Positions 1-9,461 of a DNA stretch of 64,000 nucleotides are shown here, one piece after another. The first letter of the stretch is position 1. Each line of letters opens with the position of its first letter. The position numbers and the translations under genes were made by a program. The stretch is from the NCBI RefSeq assembly GCF_036059255.1, contig NZ_CP107947.1, positions 682,001 through 746,000 on the forward strand, written 5' to 3'. Source of the stretch: Micromonospora sp. NBC_00389 (lineage in GTDB: Bacteria; Actinomycetota; Actinomycetes; Mycobacteriales; Micromonosporaceae). The notes under the pieces are model-generated. The model saw only the letters and a list, made by a program, of their open reading frames with translations, was not told where the DNA came from and did not search any database.

Positions 1-1199
1 CCGGCCAACCCGGGCAGGCCGAGCGACGCGATCGCCGCGAACGCGAGCAGACCGGCCAGCCGGGGCGCGGTCTCTCGCAGCCCGGACAGCTCGGCGAGGC
101 TGCCCGTGCCAGTACGGTCCTTCACCGCACCGGCCAGGAAGAACAGCAGACCGGTGATCACCCCGTGCGCGACGTTGCCGATCAGTGCCGCCTGGATGCC
201 GGTGGTCGTCAGCGTGGCGACGCCCAGCAGCACGAAGCCCATGTGACCCACACTGGAGTACGCGATCAGCCGCTTGACATCGTCCTGCGCCAGGCAGACC
301 AGCGAGCCGACCAGGATGGCGGCGACGGCCAGCACGCCGAGCACCGGCGCCGCCCAGCGGGCGCCCTCCGGCGCCACCCCCACGGCCACCCGGATCAGGC
401 CGTAGGTGCCCATCTTGAGCAGCACCCCGGCCAGCACGACACTGCCGACCGTGGGGGCCTGCGTGTGCGCGTCGGGCAGCCAGGAGTGCAGCGGCCAGAG
501 CGGGCTCTTCACCGCGAACGCGAGCGCGAGCAGGGTGAACGCCGCGAGCTGGGTGCCTCGGGACAGCCCGCCACCACCGGTCAGCGCCACCATGTCGGCG
601 GTGCCGACGGCGGCGACCACGACGTACACGCCGACCAGCAGCAGCACCGAGCCGAGCAGGGTGTAGAGCGCGAACTTGCGGGCCGCCCGACGCCGGTCAG
701 CGCCACCCCAGCCGGCGATGATCGCGTACATCGGCAGCAGGACGACCTCGAAGAAGAGGAAGAACAGCACCAGGTCCAGGGCGAGGAAGGTGCCCAGGAT
801 GCCCACCTCGACCACCAGCAGCAACGCCACCAGCGTCCGGCCGCTGCCGCCGTCCGGCACCCGCCACAGCGAGTAGCCGCAGCAGAGCAGGGTGAGCAGC
901 GCGGTCAGCACCACCAGCGGCCAGGAGATGCCGTCGACGCCCAGGTGGAAGCGCAACTCCAGGCCGGGCACCCAGGGCAGGTCCAGCTCGTGCCAGGGGC
1001 GCACGGCCGGCGCGCCGGCCGACCACGCGAACCAACTCCGGTCGCCGAACACCAGCGGCACCGCGGCCAGCAGGGTCAGCGCCGCCGCGACCGTGCCGAC
1101 CAGCCGGGCAGCCCGGTCTCGGGGCGTCGCGGCCACCGCGACCGCACCAAGTGCCGGCACCGCCAGTACGGCCACCAGCAGCACCTGCCCGAAGCTCAT
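1..1199 (-). CDS. nuoM: NADH-quinone oxidoreductase subunit M (3' end beyond window)
   Basis: Membrane antiporter-like subunit of proton-pumping complex I. The ATG at 1199 opens a frame that runs off the left edge, so about 399 codons of a usual ~500 are seen. The translation is a series of hydrophobic helices. It contains FFEVVLLPMYAIIAGWG, with the conserved Glu of the proton channel, and KSPLWPLHSWLPDAHTQAP, the signature of the antiporter family. The nuoL stop overlaps this start as ATGA, so translation is probably coupled. nuoN is expected just beyond the edge but cannot be seen. The family call is secure; whether the protein works in a full complex I or in the split form of this locus is open. 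Confidence 0.95.
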   Translation of the reverse strand, partial: MSFGQVLLVAVLAVPALGAVAVAATPRDRAARLVGTVAAALTLLAAVPLVFGDRSWFAWSAGAPAVRPWHELDLPWVPGLELRFHLGVDGISWPLVVLTALLTLLCCGYSLWRVPDGGSGRTLVALLLVVEVGILGTFLALDLVLFFLFFEVVLLPMYAIIAGWGGADRRRAARKFALYTLLGSVLLLVGVYVVVAAVGTADMVALTGGGGLSRGTQLAAFTLLALAFAVKSPLWPLHSWLPDAHTQAPTVGSVVLAGVLLKMGTYGLIRVAVGVAPEGARWAAPVLGVLAVAAILVGSLVCLAQDDVKRLIAYSSVGHMGFVLLGVATLTTTGIQAALIGNVAHGVITGLLFFLAGAVKDRTGTGSLAELSGLRETAPRLAGLLAFAAIASLGLPGLA

Positions 1200-3133
1200 C
1201 GGGTCCCTCCGATCAGTGCGGCGGCCAGCCCGATCAGCAGCGCGCCGGCCAGCACCCCGGCGGCGGCACGGGGCAGCGCCGCCCGGTGCAGGGCGGCCAG
1301 CCCGGCACCGAGAGCGGACGCGGCCCGCCCGCTGCCCTCGACCGCCCCGTCCACGACCACCTCGTCGCCGGTGCGCGCGACCCGGGCGAGTGCGCGGACG
1401 GGGCGTACGACCAGGGCGTGCTGGACGTCGTCGAGCCGGAACGCGCGGGCGAAGACCGGTCGCAGCGGACCCAGCGCGGACGCCGGGTCGGCGGCCCGGT
1501 CGCGGCGCCAGCCCAGCACCACCAGCCCCGCGCCGACCAGCAGCAGCGCCAGCGGCAGCAGCAGCCCCGGCCCGAGATGGACCAGGCCGTCCTCGGCGCC
1601 CGCCACCGGCACGGTGGGGAACCGCAGCCGGTCGGCGAACGCCCCGACGAACCCGGCCAGGCCGAGCAACGCGGCCGGCACGGCCAAGAGCAACACCGGC
1701 CAGCGGAGCAGCGCCGGCGGGTCGTGCGGCTGGACCAGCGGCAGCCGGGGAGTGCCGAAGAAGGTCCGCAGCAGTAGCCGGCCGGCGTACCAGGCGGTGA
1801 TCGCGACGCCGACAAGCCCGGCCAGCCAGACCAACCAGCCCACCCAGGACGGCGCCGGGCCGGTGCCCTCCCGGGCGGCCGCCTCGGCGACGGTCAGCAC
1901 GCCGTCCTTGCTCCAGAAGCCGGCCAGCGGCGGCACCCCGGCCAGCGCGCCCAGGCCCACCACCGTGCACCAGAAGGTCACCGGCATGCTGCGACGCAGC
2001 CCGCCCATCTCCGACATCAACGTGGTGCCCACCGCGTGGATCACCGCGCCAGCGGCGAGGAACAGCAGCGCCTTGAAAGCGGCGTGGGTGAGCAGGTGGA
2101 ACAGCGCCGCCGACGGCGAGCCGACCGCCAGCGCGCCGGTCATGTAGCCCAGTTGGGAGACGGTCGACCAGGCCAGGACCCGCTTGATGTCGTCCTGTGC
2201 GGTGGCCGCGAGGGCGCCGAGCAGCAGGGTGATCGCGCCGATCACCCCGAGCACGGTCAGCGTCACCGGCGCGGCCGTGAACAGCGGGTAGAGGCGGGCG
2301 ACCGCGTACACCCCGGCAGCCACCATCGTCGCGGCGTGGATCAGCGCGGAGATCGGCGTCGGGCCGGCCATCGCGTCCGGCAGCCAGGTGTGCAGCGGGA
2401 ACTGCGCGCTCTTGCCGGCCACCCCGGCCAGCAGCAGCAGACCGGCGGCGGTCAGGGTCGCGCCGGAGTGGTCGTGGGCGAGCACGTCGGCGATCCGGAA
2501 GCTGCCCGTGGACACGCCGAGCAGTGCGATGCCGAGCAGGAAACCGACGTCACCGACCCGGGTCACCAGGAACGCCTTCATCGCGGCGGCGGGCGCGCCG
2601 GGCAGCCGGCGGTCGTGGGCGATGAGCAGGTACGAGCAGAGGCCCATCACCTCCCAGCCGACCAGCAGCATGATCAGGTCGCCGGCGACGACCACCAGCA
2701 GCATCGCGGCGGTGAAGAGACTGATCTGCGCGGCGTACGGCGGATAGCGGTGGTCGACGTCGACGTCATCGTGCGGACCGCGCCGCAGGTAGCCGATCGA
2801 GTAGACCTGCACGGCCAGGGCGACCGCGGTGACCGCCACCGCGACCAGCGCGGCGGCGCCGTCCAACCGGACCCCCAGGGTCACCGTCAACCCACCGATG
2901 TCGACCCAGGTGGTCGACGTCTCCCCCGGTTCGTCGACCGTGACCAGCAGCGCGACGGCCAGCGCCAACGCGCCGGCAGCGCCGGTCACACCGAGCGCGA
3001 CGGCCACCCGTCGGGCCCGGTCACCGCTCCCCGCGCCAGCGGTGGGATGGCGCGGGGCCGGCGGCAGCAGCAGGCCGAGCAGCCCGGCGACCAGCGGTAC
3101 GGCGGGCAGCAGCGCCCCCAGCAACCCGGTCAC
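1196..3133 (-). CDS. nuoL: NADH-quinone oxidoreductase subunit L
   Basis: Largest membrane subunit of complex I, 645 residues, the normal size for NuoL. It is an antiporter-like module with about 15 helices and probably a long C-terminal lateral helix. The N-terminal oxidoreductase segment is followed by the proton channel core, with KSAQFPLHTWLPDAMAGP near residue 240. The start is GTG at 3133, overlapping the nuoK stop as GTGA. The nuoM start overlaps its own stop as ATGA. I-J-K-L-M thus form one tightly packed block on the minus strand. About 60 residues at the end, rich in Ala, Arg and Leu, are less conserved-looking. Family assignment is secure. Confidence 0.96.
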   Translation of the reverse strand: MTGLLGALLPAVPLVAGLLGLLLPPAPRHPTAGAGSGDRARRVAVALGVTGAAGALALAVALLVTVDEPGETSTTWVDIGGLTVTLGVRLDGAAALVAVAVTAVALAVQVYSIGYLRRGPHDDVDVDHRYPPYAAQISLFTAAMLLVVVAGDLIMLLVGWEVMGLCSYLLIAHDRRLPGAPAAAMKAFLVTRVGDVGFLLGIALLGVSTGSFRIADVLAHDHSGATLTAAGLLLLAGVAGKSAQFPLHTWLPDAMAGPTPISALIHAATMVAAGVYAVARLYPLFTAAPVTLTVLGVIGAITLLLGALAATAQDDIKRVLAWSTVSQLGYMTGALAVGSPSAALFHLLTHAAFKALLFLAAGAVIHAVGTTLMSEMGGLRRSMPVTFWCTVVGLGALAGVPPLAGFWSKDGVLTVAEAAAREGTGPAPSWVGWLVWLAGLVGVAITAWYAGRLLLRTFFGTPRLPLVQPHDPPALLRWPVLLLAVPAALLGLAGFVGAFADRLRFPTVPVAGAEDGLVHLGPGLLLPLALLLVGAGLVVLGWRRDRAADPASALGPLRPVFARAFRLDDVQHALVVRPVRALARVARTGDEVVVDGAVEGSGRAASALGAGLAALHRAALPRAAAGVLAGALLIGLAAALIGGTR

Positions 3134-3513
3134 CGGCCCACCTCCGGGTGCTGGCCGGCGCTAGCGGCGGCCGGCTGCGGCATGCCGGCGGGCCGCGGTG
3201 ACTCGGCGGGCTCGGTCAACGGCACCTCGTCCACCGCCACGGTGGCCCGTAGCCGGTAGAGCTGGAGGACGATCGCCAGCCCCACCCCGATCTCGGCGGC
3301 GGCGAGGACGATGACGAAGAGCGCGAAGACCTGACCGGAGTGCGGCAGCACGGAACGCGCGGTGGTGTCCGCGGTAACCAGGATCAGGTTCACCGCGTTG
3401 AGCATCAACTCGACCGCCATCAGCACCAGCACCGCGTTGCGCCGGCGCAGCACCCCGTAGACGCCGAGGCCGAACAGCAGCGCGGCGGTGACGTACGGGA
3501 TGATCGGCCTCAC
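3130..3513 (-). CDS. nuoK: NADH-quinone oxidoreductase subunit K
   Basis: Small three-helix membrane subunit of complex I. The frame begins at GTG 3513 (VRPIIPYVTAALLFGLGVYG), overlapping the nuoJ stop as GTGA. The helix containing VELMLNAVNLILV carries the conserved membrane Glu needed for proton translocation, and a later helix reads FALFVIVLAAAEIGVGLAIV, typical of NuoK. At 127 residues it is about 25 longer than the usual ~100. The extra part is a Pro/Ala-rich tail after the last helix. The start is set by overlap with nuoJ and by homology of the first helix; longer upstream readings of the frame are shadow sequence. Confidence 0.93.
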   Translation of the reverse strand: MRPIIPYVTAALLFGLGVYGVLRRRNAVLVLMAVELMLNAVNLILVTADTTARSVLPHSGQVFALFVIVLAAAEIGVGLAIVLQLYRLRATVAVDEVPLTEPAESPRPAGMPQPAAASAGQHPEVGR

Positions 3514-4073
3514 CGTCGACCCCCGGTCTCCACGTCGACCTCGCCCGGCTCGGCTGTGCCGTCCGGCCCGGGACCGGGCCGGCCGATGTCGGGCCGGGAC
3601 AGCACCACCGCACCCACCAGTGCGGACAGCAGCAACACCGACAGCACCTCGAACGGCAGCACCCAGGACCGGAAGATCTGCTCCCCCAGCCGCTCGGCGG
3701 TGCCCGCCCCGGGCAGCGCCACCGTGCTCCACCGGTACGCATCGACGAGCAGGACGGTCAGCCCCAGCCCGGCACCGCCACCGATCAGCGCGGCCGGCCA
3801 GCCGGGCCGGTCCAGGTCGTCGGAGGCGCCGATCGGAGCCCGGGTCAACATCACCGCGAACAGCAGCAGCACCACCACCGCGCCCACGTAGATCAGCACC
3901 TGCACCCAGGCCACCAACTCGGCGCTGAGCACCAGATAGTCGCCGGCCAGCGCGCCCAGGCAGACCACCAGGTAGAGCCCGGCACGGACCAGGTGTTTGG
4001 TGGTCACCACCAGTACGCCGGAGCCGACCGCCACCGCACCGAGGGCGAGCAGCAGCAGGTCCGCGCCGGTCAC
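3510..4073 (-). CDS. nuoJ: NADH-quinone oxidoreductase subunit J
   Basis: Five-helix membrane subunit of complex I, 187 residues from GTG 4073. A GAGGG ribosome site lies six bases before the start. The protein opens with VTGADLLLLALGAVAVGSG. The third-helix region WVQVLIYVGAVVVLLLFAVM is the classic NuoJ signature, where a pi-bulge helix couples quinone chemistry to proton pumping. The polar C-terminus is Pro/Gly-rich. Its stop overlaps nuoK, and nuoI lies 40 bases upstream. The open frame extends upstream to 4508, but that part is antisense-like low-complexity sequence overlapping nuoI and is not part of the gene. Confidence 0.93.
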   Translation of the reverse strand: MTGADLLLLALGAVAVGSGVLVVTTKHLVRAGLYLVVCLGALAGDYLVLSAELVAWVQVLIYVGAVVVLLLFAVMLTRAPIGASDDLDRPGWPAALIGGGAGLGLTVLLVDAYRWSTVALPGAGTAERLGEQIFRSWVLPFEVLSVLLLSALVGAVVLSRPDIGRPGPGPDGTAEPGEVDVETGGRR

Positions 4074-4113
4074 CGGGCCGCCCTCACAGCTCGGACCGCC
4101 CCGCGTCGCGCCG

Positions 4114-4725
4114 TCACGACGCGGGACCCGGGTCGGTGCCGGGCTCGGGGCGTACCGCCGGCGGGGCCGGGCGTGCGGCAGCCGCCTTACGCGCGGCCGC
4201 CGTCTCCTCCTTGGCCGGATCGCCGTTCGGGTCGTGCGCGGGCGGCGGCGGGACGGTGGCCATCCACTGGCCGAGGTGGTCCTTGTCGTGCAGCAGGTCC
4301 TTGATGTCGTACTCGGCGTACTCGAACTCGGGCGACCAGTACAGCGCGTCGAACGGGCAGACCTCGATGCAGATGCCGCAGTACATGCAGAGTGAGAAGT
4401 CGATGTCGAACTTGTCGAGCACGTTGCGCTGGCGGGGGCGGGCGGCGCCGGGGACCGCCACCTCCTCCTTGTGCGAGTCGATGTAGATGCACCAGTCCGG
4501 ACACTCACGGGCGCAGAGCATGCAGACCGTGCAATTCTCCTCCGAAAGCGCGATCACACCGCGCGAGCGGGGCGGCAGCTCGGGGACGACGTCGGGGTAC
4601 TGCTGCGTGGTCGAGCGGCTGGTCATCGTCTTGAGGGTGACCGCCAGCCCCTTTACCAGGCCCGCGCCGGGAAGGCCGCGCTCGCTGGCGCCGGCCGGGT
4701 CGCCGTGCTCGCTGGGGTCGCTCAT
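4114..4725 (-). CDS. nuoI: NADH-quinone oxidoreductase subunit I (2x[4Fe-4S])
   Basis: Ferredoxin-like peripheral-arm subunit that carries clusters N6a and N6b of complex I. Both cluster motifs are intact: [12 protein letters not shown] and [12 protein letters not shown], each CxxCxxCxxxCP. The N-terminal amphipathic part ([13 protein letters not shown]) is typical. Length is 203 residues from ATG 4725, where an AGGGCAGG site sits about nine bases upstream; an ATG three codons earlier lies directly on that site and is less likely. The last ~45 residues are an Ala/Pro-rich tail not usual for the family. It is separated from the rest of the nuo genes upstream (nuoH at 6436-7398) by two unrelated genes. 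Confidence 0.95.
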   Translation of the reverse strand: MSDPSEHGDPAGASERGLPGAGLVKGLAVTLKTMTSRSTTQQYPDVVPELPPRSRGVIALSEENCTVCMLCARECPDWCIYIDSHKEEVAVPGAARPRQRNVLDKFDIDFSLCMYCGICIEVCPFDALYWSPEFEYAEYDIKDLLHDKDHLGQWMATVPPPPAHDPNGDPAKEETAAARKAAAARPAPPAVRPEPGTDPGPAS

Positions 4726-4828
4726 GTGGACCATCCTGCCCTGTGGCCCCGGCGCGCGCGACCACCACCCGTGCGTCGACGGCGGTACCCGTGGTCGCGG
4801 GGAGAGCTGACCATGCCGTTGGACCGGA

Positions 4829-5260
4829 TCACGCGCCGGTAGCGGCGATACCTCCGGTCGGCGGGAGCATCTCGACGCCGAGCTGCTGGAGCAGCTGGAG
4901 CAGCTCGTTACAGCTCCACACCTCGACGATCCGGCCGCTCGCGTCGAAGCGCAGGAACGTCGCCCCGGAGTAGCTGACCACCTGCCCGGTCGGCGGCACC
5001 GGCCCGAACTGCCCGGCCTGGGTGCCGGCCGCCCGCCAGTGCACGGCCACCCGCTCACCGGCGGCCAACACGTCCACGATCTTGTAGCGCAGGTCCGGGA
5101 AGGCGGCCCGCCGCTCGCGGTGCCAGGCCAGCGTGGCCTCCGGGCCGGTGCCGCCCAGCCCGGGGCACTCGTCGGCGATCAGCTCGTACGCCGACTCCTC
5201 CCGGCGGGCGTTCCACACGTCGGCGATGAATTGCCGGGCCGCCGCCTCCACATCCGTCAT
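4829..5260 (-). CDS. SnoaL-like / NTF2-fold polyketide-cyclase family protein
   Basis: A 143-residue protein of the SnoaL-like NTF2 fold: an N-terminal helix ([17 protein letters not shown]), the [21 protein letters not shown] segment broken by a short loop, then beta strands with [13 protein letters not shown] and a C-terminal IVEVWSCNE strand. Members include ester cyclases and stress-linked proteins of unknown substrate. The pocket residues cannot be assigned, so no reaction is given. It sits on the minus strand just before nuoI (104 bases apart) and divergent from the CPWA-type transferase gene at 5404, inside an otherwise nuo locus. It could be carried along with nuoI transcription. Confidence 0.75.
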   Translation of the reverse strand: MTDVEAAARQFIADVWNARREESAYELIADECPGLGGTGPEATLAWHRERRAAFPDLRYKIVDVLAAGERVAVHWRAAGTQAGQFGPVPPTGQVVSYSGATFLRFDASGRIVEVWSCNELLQLLQQLGVEMLPPTGGIAATGA

Positions 5261-5403
5261 CCCGGCAGGTTAGCCGGCACCGAACCGGTCGGGCAGGACC
5301 GGTCGGATCGCGAGGCGGTCGTGGCCGGATCGCACGCCGGCGCGCAGCGCGGACCGTAATCCGCGACGATGGGGACGAGACGGCAAGCAACCGGAGGAGT
5401 GAC

Positions 5404-6423
<1,020 letters not shown>

Positions 6424-6435
6424 CCCGCAGTCGAG

Positions 6436-7398
6436 TCAGAGGGCGATGCGCACGGCGGCGGTGAGCACCAGCTGCGCGAGGGAAGCCGGCACCAGCACCA
6501 GCCAGCAGAGCCGCTGGAGCTGGTCCTCGCGCAGCCGGGGGTAGGACACCCGGAGCCAGATGATCACGAACGCCACGGCGAAGACCTTGAGCAGGGTCCA
6601 GAGCCAACCCAGCTGATCGTCGGCGAACGGACCCTGCCAGCCGCCGAGGAACAGCACCGTGGTCAGCGCGGCGATCACCACGATGCCGACGTACTCGGCG
6701 AGCAGGAAGAACGCGAAGCGCAGGCCGGTGTACTCCGTCATGTACCCGAAGACCAGCTCCGAGTCGGCCACCGGCATGTCGAACGGCGGCCGGCGGATCT
6801 CGGCCAGCCCAGCGACGAAGAAGATGATCATCGCGGGCGCCTGCCAGAGCAACCACCACGGCTGCCACGCCTCGACGATGCCCGACAGGCTGAGCGTGCC
6901 CGCCGCCATCGCCACCGAGGCGGCGGCCAGCACCAGCGGCAGCTCGTAGCCGAGCAACTGGGCGGCCCCGCGCAGCCCGCCGAGCAGGCTGTACTTGTTG
7001 GCCGACGCCCAGGCCGACATGAGCACCGCCACCACACCGACGCCGACCACGGCCAGCACGAAGAACAGGCCGATGTCCAACGGCTGCCCGACCAGGTCGT
7101 TCGGGCCGAGCGGAATGACGAGCAGCACCAGCAGGTAGGGCACCAGGGCCACCGCGGGCGCCAGCCGGAAGACCGCCCGGTCCGCCTCGCGGGGGGTGAT
7201 GTCCTCCTTCTGCACGAACTTGACCCCGTCCGCCACGAGCTGCGCCCAGCCGTGGAAGCCGCCCGCGTACATCGGACCGAGCCGGCCCTGCATGTGCGCC
7301 ATCACCTTGTGCTCGGCCTGCCCGACCAGCAACGGCAGGGTGAGGAACGCGACCAGCACGCCACCCACCCGCAGCACCAGCTCCACCCAGAGCGGCAT
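6436..7398 (-). CDS. nuoH: NADH-quinone oxidoreductase subunit H
   Basis: Membrane subunit that forms much of the quinone-binding cavity of complex I, 320 residues with eight predicted helices. Family motifs are clear: AEHKVMAHMQGRLGPMYAG near residue 28 and RRPPFDMPVADSELVFGY near residue 200, the acidic loop facing the quinone site. The nuoC stop shares a base with this ATG (TGATG), so C and H are translated together. In standard operons NuoD, E, F and G separate C from H; none is present here. Its partner in the quinone site, NuoD, would have to come from another locus. Confidence 0.96.
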   Translation of the reverse strand: MPLWVELVLRVGGVLVAFLTLPLLVGQAEHKVMAHMQGRLGPMYAGGFHGWAQLVADGVKFVQKEDITPREADRAVFRLAPAVALVPYLLVLLVIPLGPNDLVGQPLDIGLFFVLAVVGVGVVAVLMSAWASANKYSLLGGLRGAAQLLGYELPLVLAAASVAMAAGTLSLSGIVEAWQPWWLLWQAPAMIIFFVAGLAEIRRPPFDMPVADSELVFGYMTEYTGLRFAFFLLAEYVGIVVIAALTTVLFLGGWQGPFADDQLGWLWTLLKVFAVAFVIIWLRVSYPRLREDQLQRLCWLVLVPASLAQLVLTAAVRIAL

Positions 7399-8279
7399 CA
7401 GGCCGTACCCCCGTCGTGCTCGGTCCGGTCGTCGCCCGCCGGCGGGTCCGCAGCCGGACCGTCGGCCGCGCCGGGCGCGGGCTTGTCCCCCGGGCCGGCT
7501 GCGGGCGCGGGCTTGTCCGTCGGGGCCGGGCCGGCGCCGGGCGCGGGCTGGTCGGCCGGGGCCGGGCCGTCGGCGGTGCCGGCAGGCCGGGGAGTACGCG
7601 CCGGACGGGCCCCCGGAGCGGGCCGCGCGGGCCGCTCACCGGCCGGTCGGGCCGGGGTGCCGCCACGCGGACCCTCCCCCACGCCGCCCGCGCCGGCCGG
7701 GGTGGGCGTGGTCCCCCACTCGCCCGGCGCCGGCACGCCCGGCGGGCGGATCGGTCGACGGCCACCGCCGGCCTCGGACTCGCCCGGTTCCTTCGCGCCC
7801 GGCCAGGGTTTGGCCACCCGGGAGGCGAGCACGAACTCCTTGCGCAACGGATGGCCCTCGAACTCCGGCGGCAGCAACAGCGGTCGCAGCTCGCCGTGAC
7901 CGGCGAAGCCGATGCCGAACATCTCGTGCGTCTCCCGCTCGTGCCAGGCGGCGCCCGGGTAGACGTCGACCACCGAGGCCACCGTGGCCGCGCCGCGGGG
8001 CAGCCGGGTGCGCAGCAACACGCCGTGCCGCAGCCGGGTCGACCAGAGGTGCGCCACCACGTCGAAGCCCTCGGCCAACTCGTCCACGGCCGAGAGCCAG
8101 TCGAAGAAGTCGCAGGCCAGCTCGGTGTCGTCGCGGGCGGCGCGTACCGCATCCGGCCAACTCGCCGGCGGCACGTCGACGGTGGCCCGGGCGAACCGCT
8201 GCCCGCCGGAGACCGACGGGGTCGCCTCGACCGGAGCGAGCAGCGCGACCAGCCGAGCGCCGACCTCTTCGGGAGTCAT
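7398..8279 (-). CDS. nuoC: NADH-quinone oxidoreductase subunit C with long Pro/Ala-rich tail
   Basis: Peripheral-arm 30-kDa subunit. The core (roughly residues 1-165) includes ERETHEMFGIGFAGHGELRP and EGHPLRKEFVLA, matching the NuoC signature. After that come about 125 residues of Pro, Ala, Gly and charged sequence with loose PAPGAGPAP-like repeats, not usual for NuoC and probably unstructured. The start ATG 8279 is the first in the frame and is divergent from the dehydrogenase at 8390. The gene is not fused to NuoD, which is found in some bacteria, and no NuoD is nearby. Base composition of the tail is even more GC-skewed than the core. Confidence 0.93.
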   Translation of the reverse strand: MTPEEVGARLVALLAPVEATPSVSGGQRFARATVDVPPASWPDAVRAARDDTELACDFFDWLSAVDELAEGFDVVAHLWSTRLRHGVLLRTRLPRGAATVASVVDVYPGAAWHERETHEMFGIGFAGHGELRPLLLPPEFEGHPLRKEFVLASRVAKPWPGAKEPGESEAGGGRRPIRPPGVPAPGEWGTTPTPAGAGGVGEGPRGGTPARPAGERPARPAPGARPARTPRPAGTADGPAPADQPAPGAGPAPTDKPAPAAGPGDKPAPGAADGPAADPPAGDDRTEHDGGTA

Positions 8280-8389
8280 GCCGCTGATCCTAGGACGTCT
8301 GTCCCGCGTGGGCCCGGCCCGCGCCGGTCCACCGCCGGCACCCGGCGATCTGCCCGCTTTGCGGACGGCACGGCGGTCGGCGGGGAAAG

Positions 8390-9445
8390 ATGAGGGGCGT
8401 GCGCGCTGTGACTGTGAAACCCGGGGTCGCCAACTCGCTGAGCCTCATCGAGGATCAGCCCGAGCCGCCGCCCGAGGAGGGTGCGGTCCTGGTCGAGGCG
8501 CTGGCGGTGGGGATCTGCGGCACCGACCACGAGATCATCGCTGGGGATTACGGCGAGGCGCCGCCCGGCGCGGACCGCCTGATCATCGGGCACGAGTCGC
8601 TGGGCCGGGTGCTGGAGGACCCGACCGGCACCCTGCAACCGGGCGACCTGGTGGCCGGGATCGTCCGGCACCCCGACCCGGTGCCCTGCCCCAACTGCGC
8701 GGTCGGCGAGTGGGACATGTGCCGCAACGGGCAGTACACCGAGCACGGCATCAAGGCGCTGCCCGGTTTCGCCCGCGACCGCTGGCGGATCGAGCCCGAG
8801 TTCGCGGTCGGGCTCGACCCGGCACTGGCCCGGGTCGGCATGCTGCTGGAGCCGACCAGCGTGGTGGCCAAGGCGTGGGACCACATCGAGCGGATCGGGC
8901 ACCGGGCCGAGTGGCAGCCGCAGACGGTCCTGGTGACCGGGGCCGGACCGATCGGGCTGCTGGCCGCGCTGCTCGCCACCCAGCGCGGGCTCGCCGTCCA
9001 CGTGCTGGACCGGGCGACCTCGGGGCCGAAACCGGAGCTGGTTGCCGCACTCGGCGCCACGTACCACGCGGTGCCGGTCAACGACCTGCCCTTCGATCCG
9101 GACGTGGTCGTCGAGTGCACCGGTGCGCCCACGGTGGTCATCGACGTGATGTGCAAGGCGGCCCCGACCGGGATCGTCTGCCTGGCCGGGGTGTCCAGCG
9201 GCGGCCGGACCATCGACTTCGACGCCGGGGCGCTCAACCGGGCACTGGTGCTGGAGAACAACGTCGTGTTCGGCTCGGTGAACGCCAACCGGCGGCACTG
9301 GACCATGGCCGCGCAGGCGCTCGCCCGAGCCGACCAGTCCTGGCTCGAATCGCTGCTCACCCGTCGGGTGCCGGTGGAACGGTACGCCGAGGCGTACACC
9401 GCCGAGGCGAACGACATCAAGGTGGTGCTGGAGTTCGCCTCCTGA
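8390..9445 (+). CDS. Zinc-dependent MDR dehydrogenase, glucose 1-dehydrogenase-like
   Basis: A 351-residue medium-chain dehydrogenase. Catalytic zinc ligands are visible in GICGTDHEI (Cys) and IGHESLGRV (His-Glu). The nucleotide fold has VLVTGAGPIGLLAALLA followed by HVLDRA, where a neutral or basic residue after the Asp hints at NADP use. Overall layout resembles archaeal-type glucose 1-dehydrogenases, including the MLLEPTSVVAKAWDH stretch. The structural zinc lobe reads PCPNCAVGEWDMC, so one of the usual four cysteines seems missing. The start may be ATG 8390 or GTG 8399; the latter gives the family-like N-terminus VRAVTVKPG. The substrate is not proven. It is divergent from nuoC and converges on the DUF2252 gene. 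Confidence 0.85.
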   Translation: MRGVRAVTVKPGVANSLSLIEDQPEPPPEEGAVLVEALAVGICGTDHEIIAGDYGEAPPGADRLIIGHESLGRVLEDPTGTLQPGDLVAGIVRHPDPVPCPNCAVGEWDMCRNGQYTEHGIKALPGFARDRWRIEPEFAVGLDPALARVGMLLEPTSVVAKAWDHIERIGHRAEWQPQTVLVTGAGPIGLLAALLATQRGLAVHVLDRATSGPKPELVAALGATYHAVPVNDLPFDPDVVVECTGAPTVVIDVMCKAAPTGIVCLAGVSSGGRTIDFDAGALNRALVLENNVVFGSVNANRRHWTMAAQALARADQSWLESLLTRRVPVERYAEAYTAEANDIKVVLEFAS

Positions 9446-9461
9446 TCAACGCGCCGCCGGC

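Noticed and set aside
165..2147. Long plus-strand open frame of 660 codons
   Set aside because: It is antisense to nuoM and nuoL, and its translation is Arg/Gln/His/Pro-rich low-complexity sequence typical of high-GC shadows.
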